NCBI GenBank assembly: GCA_024645155.1
Contig: JAHEGF010000036.1
Location: 1-18,442 of the forward strand
Direction: 5' to 3'
Source of the DNA: Phyllobacteriaceae bacterium
GTDB lineage: Bacteria > Pseudomonadota > Alphaproteobacteria > Rhizobiales > Rhizobiaceae
DNA length: 18,442 bases
The notes beneath the pieces were generated by a model that was not told where the DNA came from, searched no databases, and worked only from the letters and a program-made list of their open reading frames with translations. The number at the start of each line of letters is the position of its first letter. Within the stretch, counting starts at the first letter, position 1. This document shows, piece by piece, positions 7,158 through 14,637 of the stretch. A program made the translations under genes and the position numbers.

Positions 7158-7547
7158 TCAATCAACCGCGATGAATGCGCCTGCCACCGGCCGGTCTTCT
7201 GCAAGAAGCACGTTGAAAGTCCGGACTGCTGCACCGGTACTCATGGTGTCGGCAATGATGCCATGATCACGCAATACGTTACGCATTTCAGTGCTGGCAG
7301 GTATCATGGAAACGCCGGTGCCGATCAGCAGGATTTCGATACGTTCCGCTTCGTCCAATACCTTTGCAAGGTCTTCAGCGGTGACCGCGTCCGCGTCGCG
7401 CGGTTGCCAGCCATAAGTGCCCGACGGCAGGAAGAGCACCGATCCGCGATGCGACATGCCGGCAAACCGGAAACCGCCGTTACCATAGGCATCGACCGGA
7501 GCTCGCCCGGGATAATGCGCCTCACGCATTTCGATGCCCTTGGTCAT
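7158..7547 (-). CDS. Mth938-like domain protein (NDUFAF3 family)
   Basis: A 129-residue single-domain protein of the Mth938/DUF498 family, whose mitochondrial member NDUFAF3 helps assemble respiratory complex I. Family features seen: YGNGGFRFAGMSHRGSVLFLPSG (residues 21-43), LLIGTGVSMIP (73-83) and MSTGAAVRTFNVLLAEDRP (102-120). The start at 7547 is supported by the MTKGIEMREAHYPG N-terminus, usual in rhizobial homologues as I recall them. A GAGG overlapping the secDF stop serves as Shine-Dalgarno, with only 9 bases between genes. ATG at 7529, preceded by AAGGG, is a less likely alternative. The position between secDF and the NDUFAF6-like gene suggests work on insertion or assembly of membrane complexes. 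Bacterial biochemical function is not established. Confidence 0.87.
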   Translation of the reverse strand: MTKGIEMREAHYPGRAPVDAYGNGGFRFAGMSHRGSVLFLPSGTYGWQPRDADAVTAEDLAKVLDEAERIEILLIGTGVSMIPASTEMRNVLRDHGIIADTMSTGAAVRTFNVLLAEDRPVAGAFIAVD

Positions 7548-7556
7548 CGCCCGGCC

Positions 7557-10118
7557 TCAGCCAGCTGCGGGAGCGGGCTCCACGCTGTCATCGCCTCCAC
7601 CGTCGCCACTCCCTTCGGTTCGCCCCGGACGCAGATTGAACAGGATCAGGAGCGGTGCCGCGATGAATATCGACGAATAGGTGCCGATAACAACGCCGAA
7701 AATCATTGCCGCGGTAAATGAACGGATGACTTCACCGCCGAACGAAAACAGCGCAATCAGCGCCAGCAGGGTTGTCAGCGAGGTAATACCGGTACGCCTG
7801 AGCGTCTGGTTCATCGACATGTCAAGCAATTCGGAAAGCCGCATCTTCTTGAATCGCCGCAGATTTTCGCGAATCCGGTCATAAACCACCACTGTGTCGT
7901 TCAGCGAATAACCGACAATTGTCAGAATTGCAGCGATACTCGACAGGTTGAATTCGATCCCGCTGACTACAAAGAATCCGATCGTCATGATGACATCGTG
8001 AAGCGTCGCCATGACCGCACCGACGGCAAACTGCCATTCGAATCGCAACCAGATATAGATCAGGATCGCAAACAAGGCCGAGACAACCGCGATGGTGCCT
8101 GCCCGGGCAAGCTCACCGGAAACCGTTGGACCAACGACCTCGACGCGTCTGAACTCGTGGTCGCTTTCCAGTTCGTCACGAACCTTGACGATGACGGTCT
8201 GCTCCGCGTTTTCGCCGCCGCCCTGGCTTTCGATACGGATCAAAACCTCTTCGGGAGCACCGAATTCCTGAACCTGGACGTCACCGAGATTGAGCTCGGC
8301 AAGGCGGCTGCGAATGTCTCCGATATTGGCAGGGCCGTTTTTCGCCTGCAATTCGATGAGTGAACCGCCCTTGAAGTCGATGCCGTAGTTCATGTTGATT
8401 GTCGCAAACAGAACCAGTGAAACCAGTGCCACAAACGCGGAAATGGAAAATGTCATGCGCCGAAGCCACATGAACGGGATTTTCGTGGCATCCGGAATAA
8501 GCTTGAGCGGTGTCTTCGGCAACTCCTTGGGGCGCTTGCGTTTCACCCATTCTGCGAGCATCCAGCGTGTGAAGGTGAATGCCGTAAAGACTGTCGTCAT
8601 GATACCGATGGCGAGCGTGACCGCAAATCCGCGCACCGGCCCGGTACCGAGATAAAACAGGATGATTGCCGCAATCAGCGTCGTCACGTTGGCATCAACG
8701 ATTGTCGTAAACGCTTTGGTGAATCCGGTGTCGATGGCCTGGACCACCGAGCGTCCGCCAATGCGTTCCTCGCGTATTCGTTCGTAGATCAGCACGTTGG
8801 AGTCGACCGCCATGCCAACGGTCAGCACGATACCGGCAATGCCCGGCAAGGTAAGCGTGGCGCCGAGTGCCGACAGGATGCCGACGATCATCACGATATT
8901 GGCCGCCAGCGCGATGTTGGCGATGATTCCCAGGAATCCGTAAGCAGCCACCATGAAGACAACGACGAGGATCGATCCGATCACCGCCGCTATCTTGCCG
9001 GCGTCAATGGAATCCTGCCCCAGGCCCGGCCCCACTGTCCGCTCCTCGATGATTGTCAGTGTCGCTGGCAACGCGCCGGCGCGCAGCAGGACTGAAAGGT
9101 CGTTGGCGCTTTCGACCGTGAAATTTCCGGAAATCTGGCCGGATCCTCCGAGGATTGGTTCCCGGATTTGCGGTGCGGAAATCACTTCGTTGTCTAGAAT
9201 GATGGCAAACAGGCGCCCGACGTTCTGCTGTGTTGTCTGGCCAAAACGCGTCGCACCCTTGGTGTCGAAACGGAAGCTTACCACCGGCTCATTGGTGCGC
9301 TGATCAAATGTCGCCTGCGCGTCAACGAGGTTTTCTCCCGACACAATGACCCGGCTTTCGATCAGGTACGGAATCGGTGGATCATCCGCGGAGTAAAGCA
9401 CTTCTGAGCCCGCCGGGGGACGGCCTTCAATTGCCTCCTGCACCGGCATCGACTGATCGACCATCTGGAAAGTCAGCTTCGCCGTCTGGCCGAGAATGTC
9501 CTTCAGCCGTTCCGGATCGTCCAAACCCGGCACCTGTACCAAAATACGGTCCGAACCTTGACGTTGTATGATCGGCTCGGTGGTGCCGAGTTCGTTGACG
9601 CGTCTGCCTACCACTTCAATCGACTGGGTAAGCGCCGAGGCAACATGATAATCGATACCCTGCTCGCTCATGGTAAACCGCAGCAGACCGGGCTCCGGCT
9701 CGGTCAGGTCAAGTTCGGTGATTTGCCCGCCTGCAAACAATCCCGTGCTGATCGGCTGCGTCAGCGGTGCAAGCACCTCCTTGGCCTTTTCAAGTTCGCC
9801 GCTTTCGCGAATTCGCACCTGCACGGATCGTCCGCTACCTGAAAGGCCGGTATAACCGATCCGCGCATCGCGCAGCAGGCGGCGCACGTCGTCACGGGTG
9901 CTGACGAGGCGGTCATCGATCAGGTCCTGGCGTTCGATACGCAACAGGATATGGGACCCGCCACGCAGATCCAGCCCGAGTGTCATGGGTTTGCTTGGTG
10001 CCCACTCGGGAAATTTGGCAAGTGTGACGGGCGAAAACAGGTTGGGCGCCGCAAATACCACGCCGGCAAGCACTGCAAGCCAGATCAGGGTCGTTTTCCA
10101 GCGCGAGAAATATAGCAT
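7557..10118 (-). CDS. secDF: Fused protein translocase subunit SecDF
   Basis: An 853-residue fusion of SecD and SecF, the RND-fold proton-driven motor that pulls Sec substrates into the periplasm and assists membrane insertion. The SecD half begins with a transmembrane helix (about 9-26) and the P1 head starting near LGLDLRGGSHILL (47-59). It ends with the TM4 motif GMAVDSNVLIYERIREE, whose Asp439 corresponds to E. coli SecD D519. The SecF half begins near residue 550, with NYGIDFKGGSLIEL (577-590) and GYSLNDTVVVYDRIREN (736-752), whose Asp741 matches SecF D213. Twelve membrane segments are expected. The tail after 830 is Gly/Asp/Pro-rich. The start ATG at 10118 has only a weak Shine-Dalgarno. 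It lies 42 bases after yajC and 9 bases before the Mth938 gene, in a clear operon. Confidence 0.98.
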   Translation of the reverse strand: MLYFSRWKTTLIWLAVLAGVVFAAPNLFSPVTLAKFPEWAPSKPMTLGLDLRGGSHILLRIERQDLIDDRLVSTRDDVRRLLRDARIGYTGLSGSGRSVQVRIRESGELEKAKEVLAPLTQPISTGLFAGGQITELDLTEPEPGLLRFTMSEQGIDYHVASALTQSIEVVGRRVNELGTTEPIIQRQGSDRILVQVPGLDDPERLKDILGQTAKLTFQMVDQSMPVQEAIEGRPPAGSEVLYSADDPPIPYLIESRVIVSGENLVDAQATFDQRTNEPVVSFRFDTKGATRFGQTTQQNVGRLFAIILDNEVISAPQIREPILGGSGQISGNFTVESANDLSVLLRAGALPATLTIIEERTVGPGLGQDSIDAGKIAAVIGSILVVVFMVAAYGFLGIIANIALAANIVMIVGILSALGATLTLPGIAGIVLTVGMAVDSNVLIYERIREERIGGRSVVQAIDTGFTKAFTTIVDANVTTLIAAIILFYLGTGPVRGFAVTLAIGIMTTVFTAFTFTRWMLAEWVKRKRPKELPKTPLKLIPDATKIPFMWLRRMTFSISAFVALVSLVLFATINMNYGIDFKGGSLIELQAKNGPANIGDIRSRLAELNLGDVQVQEFGAPEEVLIRIESQGGGENAEQTVIVKVRDELESDHEFRRVEVVGPTVSGELARAGTIAVVSALFAILIYIWLRFEWQFAVGAVMATLHDVIMTIGFFVVSGIEFNLSSIAAILTIVGYSLNDTVVVYDRIRENLRRFKKMRLSELLDMSMNQTLRRTGITSLTTLLALIALFSFGGEVIRSFTAAMIFGVVIGTYSSIFIAAPLLILFNLRPGRTEGSGDGGGDDSVEPAPAAG

Positions 10119-10134
10119 CGGTCAAATCCAGTAG

Positions 10135-10153
10135 GCGTGCCGAAAGCGCACGC
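10135..10153 (-). other. GC-rich hairpin between yajC and secDF
   Basis: GCGTGC (10135-10140) and GCACGC (10148-10153) form a perfect 6-bp stem around a 7-base loop. The hairpin fills the middle of the 42-base gap between yajC and secDF. No T-tract follows on the minus strand, so a processing, pause or partial-termination site adjusting the YajC:SecDF ratio is more plausible than a full terminator. Confidence 0.4.
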
Positions 10154-10160
10154 GGAGAAA

Positions 10161-10505
10161 TTACTTCTTGGAGTCGTTGCTGGCGACCGGTTCGCCCTTG
10201 ACGTAGACATCGGCGAGCATCGTGCGCAATGCAGTCACCTTGATGCCCTTTGCAATCTCGACTTCCAGCTCCGTGTCATTGGTTACCTTGGTCACCTTGC
10301 CGACAAGACCACCACCGGTAACAATCGTGTCTCCGCGCCGCACGGCGCCAAGCATTTCCTCGCGCCGTTTCTGCTGCGCGCGCTGCGGGCGGATGATCAG
10401 GAAATACATGATCACGAATATCAAAACGAACGGAAGAATACTCATCAGCAAATCGGGGCCGCCAGCCGCCGTGCCCGTTTGAGCGAATGCGGGGGAAACG
10501 AACAT
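10161..10505 (-). CDS. yajC: Preprotein translocase subunit YajC
   Basis: A 114-residue small membrane protein that associates with SecDF in the Sec holotranslocon. It has a short N-terminus, one transmembrane helix (about 20-38, MSILPFVLIFVIMYFLIIR), the PQRAQQKRREEM motif right after the helix, and the family's C-terminal domain with GDTIVTGGGLVGKV (58-71). The length is normal for alphaproteobacteria. GGAG six bases before ATG supports the start. It is the first gene of the yajC-secDF-Mth938-NDUFAF6-like run and is divergent from the DUF815 ATPase. Confidence 0.97.
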   Translation of the reverse strand: MFVSPAFAQTGTAAGGPDLLMSILPFVLIFVIMYFLIIRPQRAQQKRREEMLGAVRRGDTIVTGGGLVGKVTKVTNDTELEVEIAKGIKVTALRTMLADVYVKGEPVASNDSKK

Positions 10506-10558
10506 TTATATCTCCTGCAGATTGGTGGCCCTTTAGGGCGTGTCGCGAAAGTGTGCGG

Positions 10559-10586
10559 AATATAGTCGTTGGACGCATCAATGCAA
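10559..10586 (-). promoter_or_regulatory. Candidate sigma-70 promoter for yajC-secDF
   Basis: In the 172-base divergent region the minus strand has TTGCAT (10581-10586), a 16-base spacer and TATATT (10559-10564), ending 54 bases before the yajC start. The resulting leader contains GCCC-TTTA-GGGC, a small hairpin at about 10530-10541. No equally good promoter was seen for the divergent ATPase gene. Hexamer matches are good but unproven. Confidence 0.45.
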
Positions 10587-10677
10587 CTGCGCGAAGTGAC
10601 GAAAACGGCGCTTTTCGCCAATCACCACCCGTGATAGTCGACTGCAGGCGACCTAAACCACCAGGGACGGTTTCACA

Positions 10678-11553
10678 ATGGACGACCGGTTACTTCAACA
10701 ATTAGGCGATAAACTCGACAAATTGACCGAAGCGGTCATCAGGTTGCGCCCGCAAAAGGAGCAGGCCACCGACTTGTCCACGGCAGACTGTTTTGTATGG
10801 GACGCCGATCGCGGCTATCTGCAGCCGGTGATCGAAGTCAACCGGGTCGATATCGGCCTGATCCGCGGTGTTGACCGTGTCCGTGACATCCTGATTGGAA
10901 ATACCGAACGTTTCGCCGCCGGATTGCCGGCCAACAATGTCTTGTTATGGGGCGCGCGCGGCATGGGAAAATCGTCCCTGGTCAAGGCGGTCAATGCGGC
11001 GATCAACGATAAATCGAATGCCAGCGATATCCGCCTCAAGCTGGTCGAGATACACCGCGAGGATATTGCCACGCTACCGGCGCTGATGAGCTTGCTCAAA
11101 ACCGAATTGTTCCGTTTCATCCTGTTTTGCGACGACCTGTCTTTTGACAATGACGACACGTCATACAAATCGCTGAAGGCAGCACTGGAAGGCGGCGTCG
11201 AAGGCCGCCCTGCAAACGTGATTTTCTATGCCACATCGAACCGCAGGCACCTGCTGCCGCGTGACATGATCGAAAATGAGCGTTCGACCGCCATCAACCC
11301 TTCTGAAGCGGTCGAAGAGAAGGTTTCGCTTTCCGACCGTTTCGGCTTGTGGCTCGGTTTTCACAAGTGTTCACAGGACGATTATCTCGACATGGTTCGT
11401 GGCTATGTCGAGCATTTCAGGCTGAAGATCGATGATGAGGAATTGAAGCGGGACGCACTCGAATGGGCAACAACCCGCGGTGCGCGCTCGGGTCGCGTAG
11501 CTTGGCAATATGTCCAGGATCTGGCCGGGCGGTTGGGTCAGCACCTGAAATAG
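10678..11553 (+). CDS. AAA+ ATPase, DUF815 family
   Basis: A 291-residue P-loop ATPase of the DUF815 family, conserved in proteobacteria but without an assigned cellular role that I know. Residues 1-80 hold an N-terminal helical region and the LQPV-EVNRVDIGLIRGVDR segment. Walker A is GARGMGKSS (92-100), Walker B with flanks is RFILFCDDLSFD (146-157), and sensor 1 is TSNRRHL (187-193). Arg residues around SDRFGL (219-224) and GARSGRVAWQY (268-278) are candidates for the arginine finger and sensor 2. ATG at 10678 follows an AGGGA-type site about ten bases upstream. It is divergent from yajC and converges on the NlpD-like gene with 13 bases between stops, so it is probably transcribed alone. 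Confidence 0.9.
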   Translation: MDDRLLQQLGDKLDKLTEAVIRLRPQKEQATDLSTADCFVWDADRGYLQPVIEVNRVDIGLIRGVDRVRDILIGNTERFAAGLPANNVLLWGARGMGKSSLVKAVNAAINDKSNASDIRLKLVEIHREDIATLPALMSLLKTELFRFILFCDDLSFDNDDTSYKSLKAALEGGVEGRPANVIFYATSNRRHLLPRDMIENERSTAINPSEAVEEKVSLSDRFGLWLGFHKCSQDDYLDMVRGYVEHFRLKIDDEELKRDALEWATTRGARSGRVAWQYVQDLAGRLGQHLK

Positions 11554-11571
11554 GTGCCGCTACATCCTATT
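11541..11571. terminator. Hairpins at the convergent ATPase/NlpD-like gene ends
   Basis: GCACCT (11541-11546) and AGGTGC (11552-11557) form a perfect 6-bp stem with loop GAAAT spanning the ATPase stop. An overlapping alternative stem pairs AATAGG (11549-11554) with CCTATT (11566-11571) and includes the stop codons of both genes. The inverted repeat could act on both strands. There is no strong T-tract, so classification as a terminator is tentative. Confidence 0.35.
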
Positions 11572-13084
11572 CCAGATATTTCAACGGATTGACCGGGACC
11601 GAGTTTTTGCGAACCTCAAAGTGGAGTTTTGGCGTATCCGCCGTTCCGCTGTTTCCCGACTTGGCAAGGTCCTGGCCACGGCGCACACGTTCACCCCGGG
11701 CCACAAGAATCTGGCTGTTATGTCCGTAGACAGTGACAATACCGTCCTCATGGCGGACCAGAACCGTATTCCCGAAATCCTTCAGACCGTCTCCGGCATA
11801 GATGACAATACCGTTTTCGGCTGCCTTGACCGGTGTGCCGCTCGGCAACGAAATATCGATACCGTCATTCGCCTTCGAACCGTTGCGCTGGCCATATTCG
11901 CTGACAACCCGGCCGCGCGCAGGCCAACGCATCGTGCCGACACCTGTCTTCTCCGGTGTGGCAGCGGTTGTTTCGCTGTTCGCCTTTTCGATCACTTTTT
12001 CTGTCTTGCGCGGCTGTGTGTAAGTCGGCAATGAAGTGGCTGCGGGTTGTTCCGCAGATTTTACGGAGCCGGTATTGGTCCTGTCCACTCCCTTGCCCGA
12101 AGTAGTTGTCTCCGCTCCCTTGGCAGGAATGACAAGATTCTGGCCAACGCGGATTGCATCCTTGTTGATGCCGTTGGCGGCACGCAATTGCGAAACTGTA
12201 ACACCGTATTTTTGTGCAATTCCCCAAAGGCTTTCACCACTTGCAACGCTATGCGTGCCGCTTTCGCTGCTGGCATTCGCTGCCGAACTGCCGGAAACCG
12301 GTTTCGTGATGCTTGCCTTCACCTCGGTGGATTTTGGCAAAACCGCTGCTTGCTGCTTCGGCGCCTTCGCCGGAACCGGGGCCTTGTCGCCCGGAACATC
12401 GTGGCGGTCGCCGCGCGAAGACCTTGCCGTCGCGGTTTTCGGGTTGTTGTCGGGCGCCGATACGGATGCCCTGGCCGAATAGATATAGGTCGGAATAACG
12501 ATCTTCTGGCCCGCCGAAACCGACGATGCGTTTGTTATGCCATTGACTTTCATGATTGCATCGGCAGGAACGCCAAAACGCCGTGACAGGTTGTAGATTG
12601 TTTCACCACTGCGAAGTGTAACCTGGGTGCCGCCTGCCTTGCTCCAGCCGTTATAGGTGGTAGGTGCCGAACTTTCTGCCGGCTGCGACGGCCGCGCAAC
12701 TGCGCCCGTCGTCACGGGGTCTGTGGTCTTCGATGATGCGGCAACAGGGGCAAGCGCGGGGCGTGAGTCCGTGCCTACAGGTGGAAGCGTGTTGCGATTA
12801 ATCGATCCCGAGCGCAAATCTGCCGGCTGAACGGCCTGGCGGTTCACACTACCCGTATAAGACCTGTCGATCTCCTGACGCGTATCGGCAACATCACCAG
12901 GATAGGGCTGGTAGACCGGGTTGGTGACCGCGCTTGGCGGGTTTTTGGGAACACTGCCGGTATAAAAACCGTCGCTGAACCGGGAAACATTTGAACTGCA
13001 ACCCGCAGCAAGTCCGGTAATTGCAAGGTACATGACACCCCGCATCAGGCGACCGGCATTCGTTTTCAATACTGACTGTTTCAT
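11567..13084 (-). CDS. nlpD: NlpD-like lipoprotein: two LysM domains and a degenerate LytM/M23 domain
   Basis: A 505-residue envelope protein, likely an activator of septal peptidoglycan amidases rather than a hydrolase. The N-terminus has a signal peptide with lipobox LAAGC (acylated Cys29). LysM domains that bind peptidoglycan lie at about 153-197 and 276-320, joined by Ser/Thr/Pro-rich linkers with recurring TGSV motifs. The LytM domain (384-500) keeps Asp410, His455 (YGHN) and His488 (LHFE). The first His of HxxxD is Asn406 and the first His of HxH is Lys486, so zinc binding and catalysis are probably lost, as in E. coli NlpD and EnvC. ATG at 13084 is chosen because the preceding start at 13102 is TTG; its Shine-Dalgarno is poor. 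The surE-pcm-nlpD order matches E. coli. The symbol is by domain layout and synteny, so orthology is likely but not proven. Confidence 0.88.
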   Translation of the reverse strand: MKQSVLKTNAGRLMRGVMYLAITGLAAGCSSNVSRFSDGFYTGSVPKNPPSAVTNPVYQPYPGDVADTRQEIDRSYTGSVNRQAVQPADLRSGSINRNTLPPVGTDSRPALAPVAASSKTTDPVTTGAVARPSQPAESSAPTTYNGWSKAGGTQVTLRSGETIYNLSRRFGVPADAIMKVNGITNASSVSAGQKIVIPTYIYSARASVSAPDNNPKTATARSSRGDRHDVPGDKAPVPAKAPKQQAAVLPKSTEVKASITKPVSGSSAANASSESGTHSVASGESLWGIAQKYGVTVSQLRAANGINKDAIRVGQNLVIPAKGAETTTSGKGVDRTNTGSVKSAEQPAATSLPTYTQPRKTEKVIEKANSETTAATPEKTGVGTMRWPARGRVVSEYGQRNGSKANDGIDISLPSGTPVKAAENGIVIYAGDGLKDFGNTVLVRHEDGIVTVYGHNSQILVARGERVRRGQDLAKSGNSGTADTPKLHFEVRKNSVPVNPLKYLE

Positions 13085-13139
13085 CGCAAAACCCGCACAC
13101 AAACGCTACACAACTGGCTTTGTATTAAAGCGCGTTAAT

Positions 13140-13155
13140 GTTACCGCGGAGTTAA
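13140..13155 (-). promoter_or_regulatory. CtrA-like binding motif upstream of the NlpD-like gene
   Basis: On the minus strand TTAA-CTCCGCG-GTAAC matches the alphaproteobacterial CtrA consensus TTAA-N7-TTAAC at 8 of 9 defined positions. Two more TTAA half-sites follow at 13135-13138 and 13125-13128. The motif lies about 55 bases before the start codon in the 133-base gap after pcm. The match is short and may be chance, but cell-division wall factors are known CtrA-regulon members. Confidence 0.3.
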
Positions 13156-13217
13156 GTTTCGAGGAAAAACTCCAGTTTTGCAGGATACCTTGCCAGCGGT
13201 TTTCGAATGCCACGGGA

Positions 13218-13874
13218 TCAAAGCGACGCGGCAACGCCCTCGGCCAGAGGCTGAAAACGTACGGAGAAAAGGTCCGTCCTTTCAAACCGGCTGCCGATTT
13301 TTGCCAGATGCGCCAGTTGCTGCACTCCATCGCCGGGCCCGATCGGGGCGATCATCACGCCGTTGGTGGCCAGCCAGTCGGCGCAATTGCGCGGCAGTGC
13401 TTCAAATGCAGCCCAGAAAATGATGCGGTCAAACGGTCCCTCGGCGGCAAGACCCGCCCTGCCGTCGGCGTGATGAACGGTCACGGTGTCGATGGCCAGG
13501 TTTTGCAAACGGCCACGCGCGTCCTCGGCAAGTCTGCGATAACGCTCGACAGTCGTCACCTTGGCAGCCATTTTGGACATCAGCGCTGCCGTATATCCGG
13601 AACCGGTACCGACTTCGAGCACTCGGTGACCGGGTTCCAGATCAAGTGCCGTAAGTATTCTTGCCTGCATGTCCAGGCCTTCGATGACCTCGCCGCAATC
13701 AATCGGCACCATGCGCTCGCCATATGCCGCCGAATGCCACGAGCGCGCAATGAATTCGCGTCGCGGCACCGCCTCGACGGCCGACAACAGGTTCTTGTCC
13801 GATATGCCCAGCTTGCGCATCCGCAAAAGAAACGCGGCAAAGTCTTCGCGGTCGTTTGCGTCCATTGTGTTCAT
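13218..13874 (-). CDS. pcm: Protein-L-isoaspartate O-methyltransferase family protein
   Basis: A 218-residue SAM-dependent methyltransferase of the Pcm family, which methylates isoaspartyl residues of damaged proteins to start their repair. SAM motif I is VLEVGTGSGYT (85-95), the acidic post-I residue is Glu110 (TTVER), and the HADGR segment (135-139) fits the family. Where canonical Pcm has a GQTIS(Q)P segment with an active-site Ser/Thr, this protein reads CGEVIEGLDMQ (60-70). I recall the same pattern in rhizobial homologues, so it looks like a family variant rather than damage. Its ATG overlaps the surE stop by 4 bases (ATGA), so the two are translationally coupled. Fold certain; substrate specificity less so. 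Confidence 0.9.
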   Translation of the reverse strand: MNTMDANDREDFAAFLLRMRKLGISDKNLLSAVEAVPRREFIARSWHSAAYGERMVPIDCGEVIEGLDMQARILTALDLEPGHRVLEVGTGSGYTAALMSKMAAKVTTVERYRRLAEDARGRLQNLAIDTVTVHHADGRAGLAAEGPFDRIIFWAAFEALPRNCADWLATNGVMIAPIGPGDGVQQLAHLAKIGSRFERTDLFSVRFQPLAEGVAASL

Positions 13875-14626
13875 CCCAGGCGTTTTGCCAGGTTTGCGCG
13901 TACCGAGTGTGCGGTCAGATCAAGGGTCAATGGAGTAACGGAGATACGGTTGTTGCGCAACGCCTCGATATCGCTGCCGGACCGCACTTCTTCCGCGCGC
14001 CGCGCAAATCTGAGCCAGTAATAGGGAAATCCCCGGCCGTCCTCGCGTTTCTCGATCCCCAGCGCGTGCACGAGTTTGCCCTGTATTGTTACGTCCGTTC
14101 CATTGATGGCTTCGGGCGCGCAATTGGGAAAATTGACATTGAGAAACACGCCATCCGGCAGATCCTCGCCGATCAAACGATCAAGAAGGGCCGGCGCATG
14201 GGCTTCGGTGGTTTCCCACGGCACAACGCGTCCCGCATCCCAGTTGTAGGCTTGCGAAAGCGCAATGGAGCGTATCCCGAGCATCGTACCTTCCATGGCG
14301 CCAGCGATGGTGCCGGAATAGGTGACATCATCGGCAATATTCGAGCCGGAATTGACGCCCGACAACACCAGATCCGGCTTGTCGGGCATGACTTCGCGGA
14401 CTGCCATGATGACACAATCGGTCGGCGTACCGCGAAGCGCAAAGTGCCTTTCACCGATTTCGCGCAATCGCAACGGTTCCGACAACGACAGCGAGTGCGC
14501 CAGACCGCTCTGGTCGGTTTCCGGCGCCACCACCCAGACATCGTCGGAAAGCGTCCGTGCAACACGCTCCAACACGGCAAGTCCCTCGGCATGGATGCCG
14601 TCATCATTTGTCAACAATATGCGCAC
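13871..14626 (-). CDS. surE: 5'/3'-nucleotidase SurE
   Basis: A 251-residue metal-dependent nucleoside monophosphate phosphatase, a stationary-phase survival protein often encoded with pcm. The N-terminus MRILLTNDDG carries the metal ligands Asp8 and Asp9. VAPETDQSGLAHSL supplies Ser40, and LSGVNSGSNIADDVTYSGT supplies Asn92 and the phosphate-binding loop, all family hallmarks. The length is normal. It follows serS by 11 bases and overlaps pcm by 4, so serS-surE-pcm form a transcription unit. Confidence 0.97.
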   Translation of the reverse strand: MRILLTNDDGIHAEGLAVLERVARTLSDDVWVVAPETDQSGLAHSLSLSEPLRLREIGERHFALRGTPTDCVIMAVREVMPDKPDLVLSGVNSGSNIADDVTYSGTIAGAMEGTMLGIRSIALSQAYNWDAGRVVPWETTEAHAPALLDRLIGEDLPDGVFLNVNFPNCAPEAINGTDVTIQGKLVHALGIEKREDGRGFPYYWLRFARRAEEVRSGSDIEALRNNRISVTPLTLDLTAHSVRANLAKRLG

Positions 14627-14637
14627 TGGTTAGCCTT

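Noticed and set aside
13125..13138. TTAA-N6-TTAA as a full CtrA site
   Set aside because: The spacing is six rather than the seven bases of the consensus, so only the neighbouring N7 motif was kept.
13032..14021. 329-codon plus-strand open frame
   Set aside because: It crosses antisense over pcm, the surE end and the NlpD-like promoter region; Arg/His/Gln-rich shadow composition without motifs.
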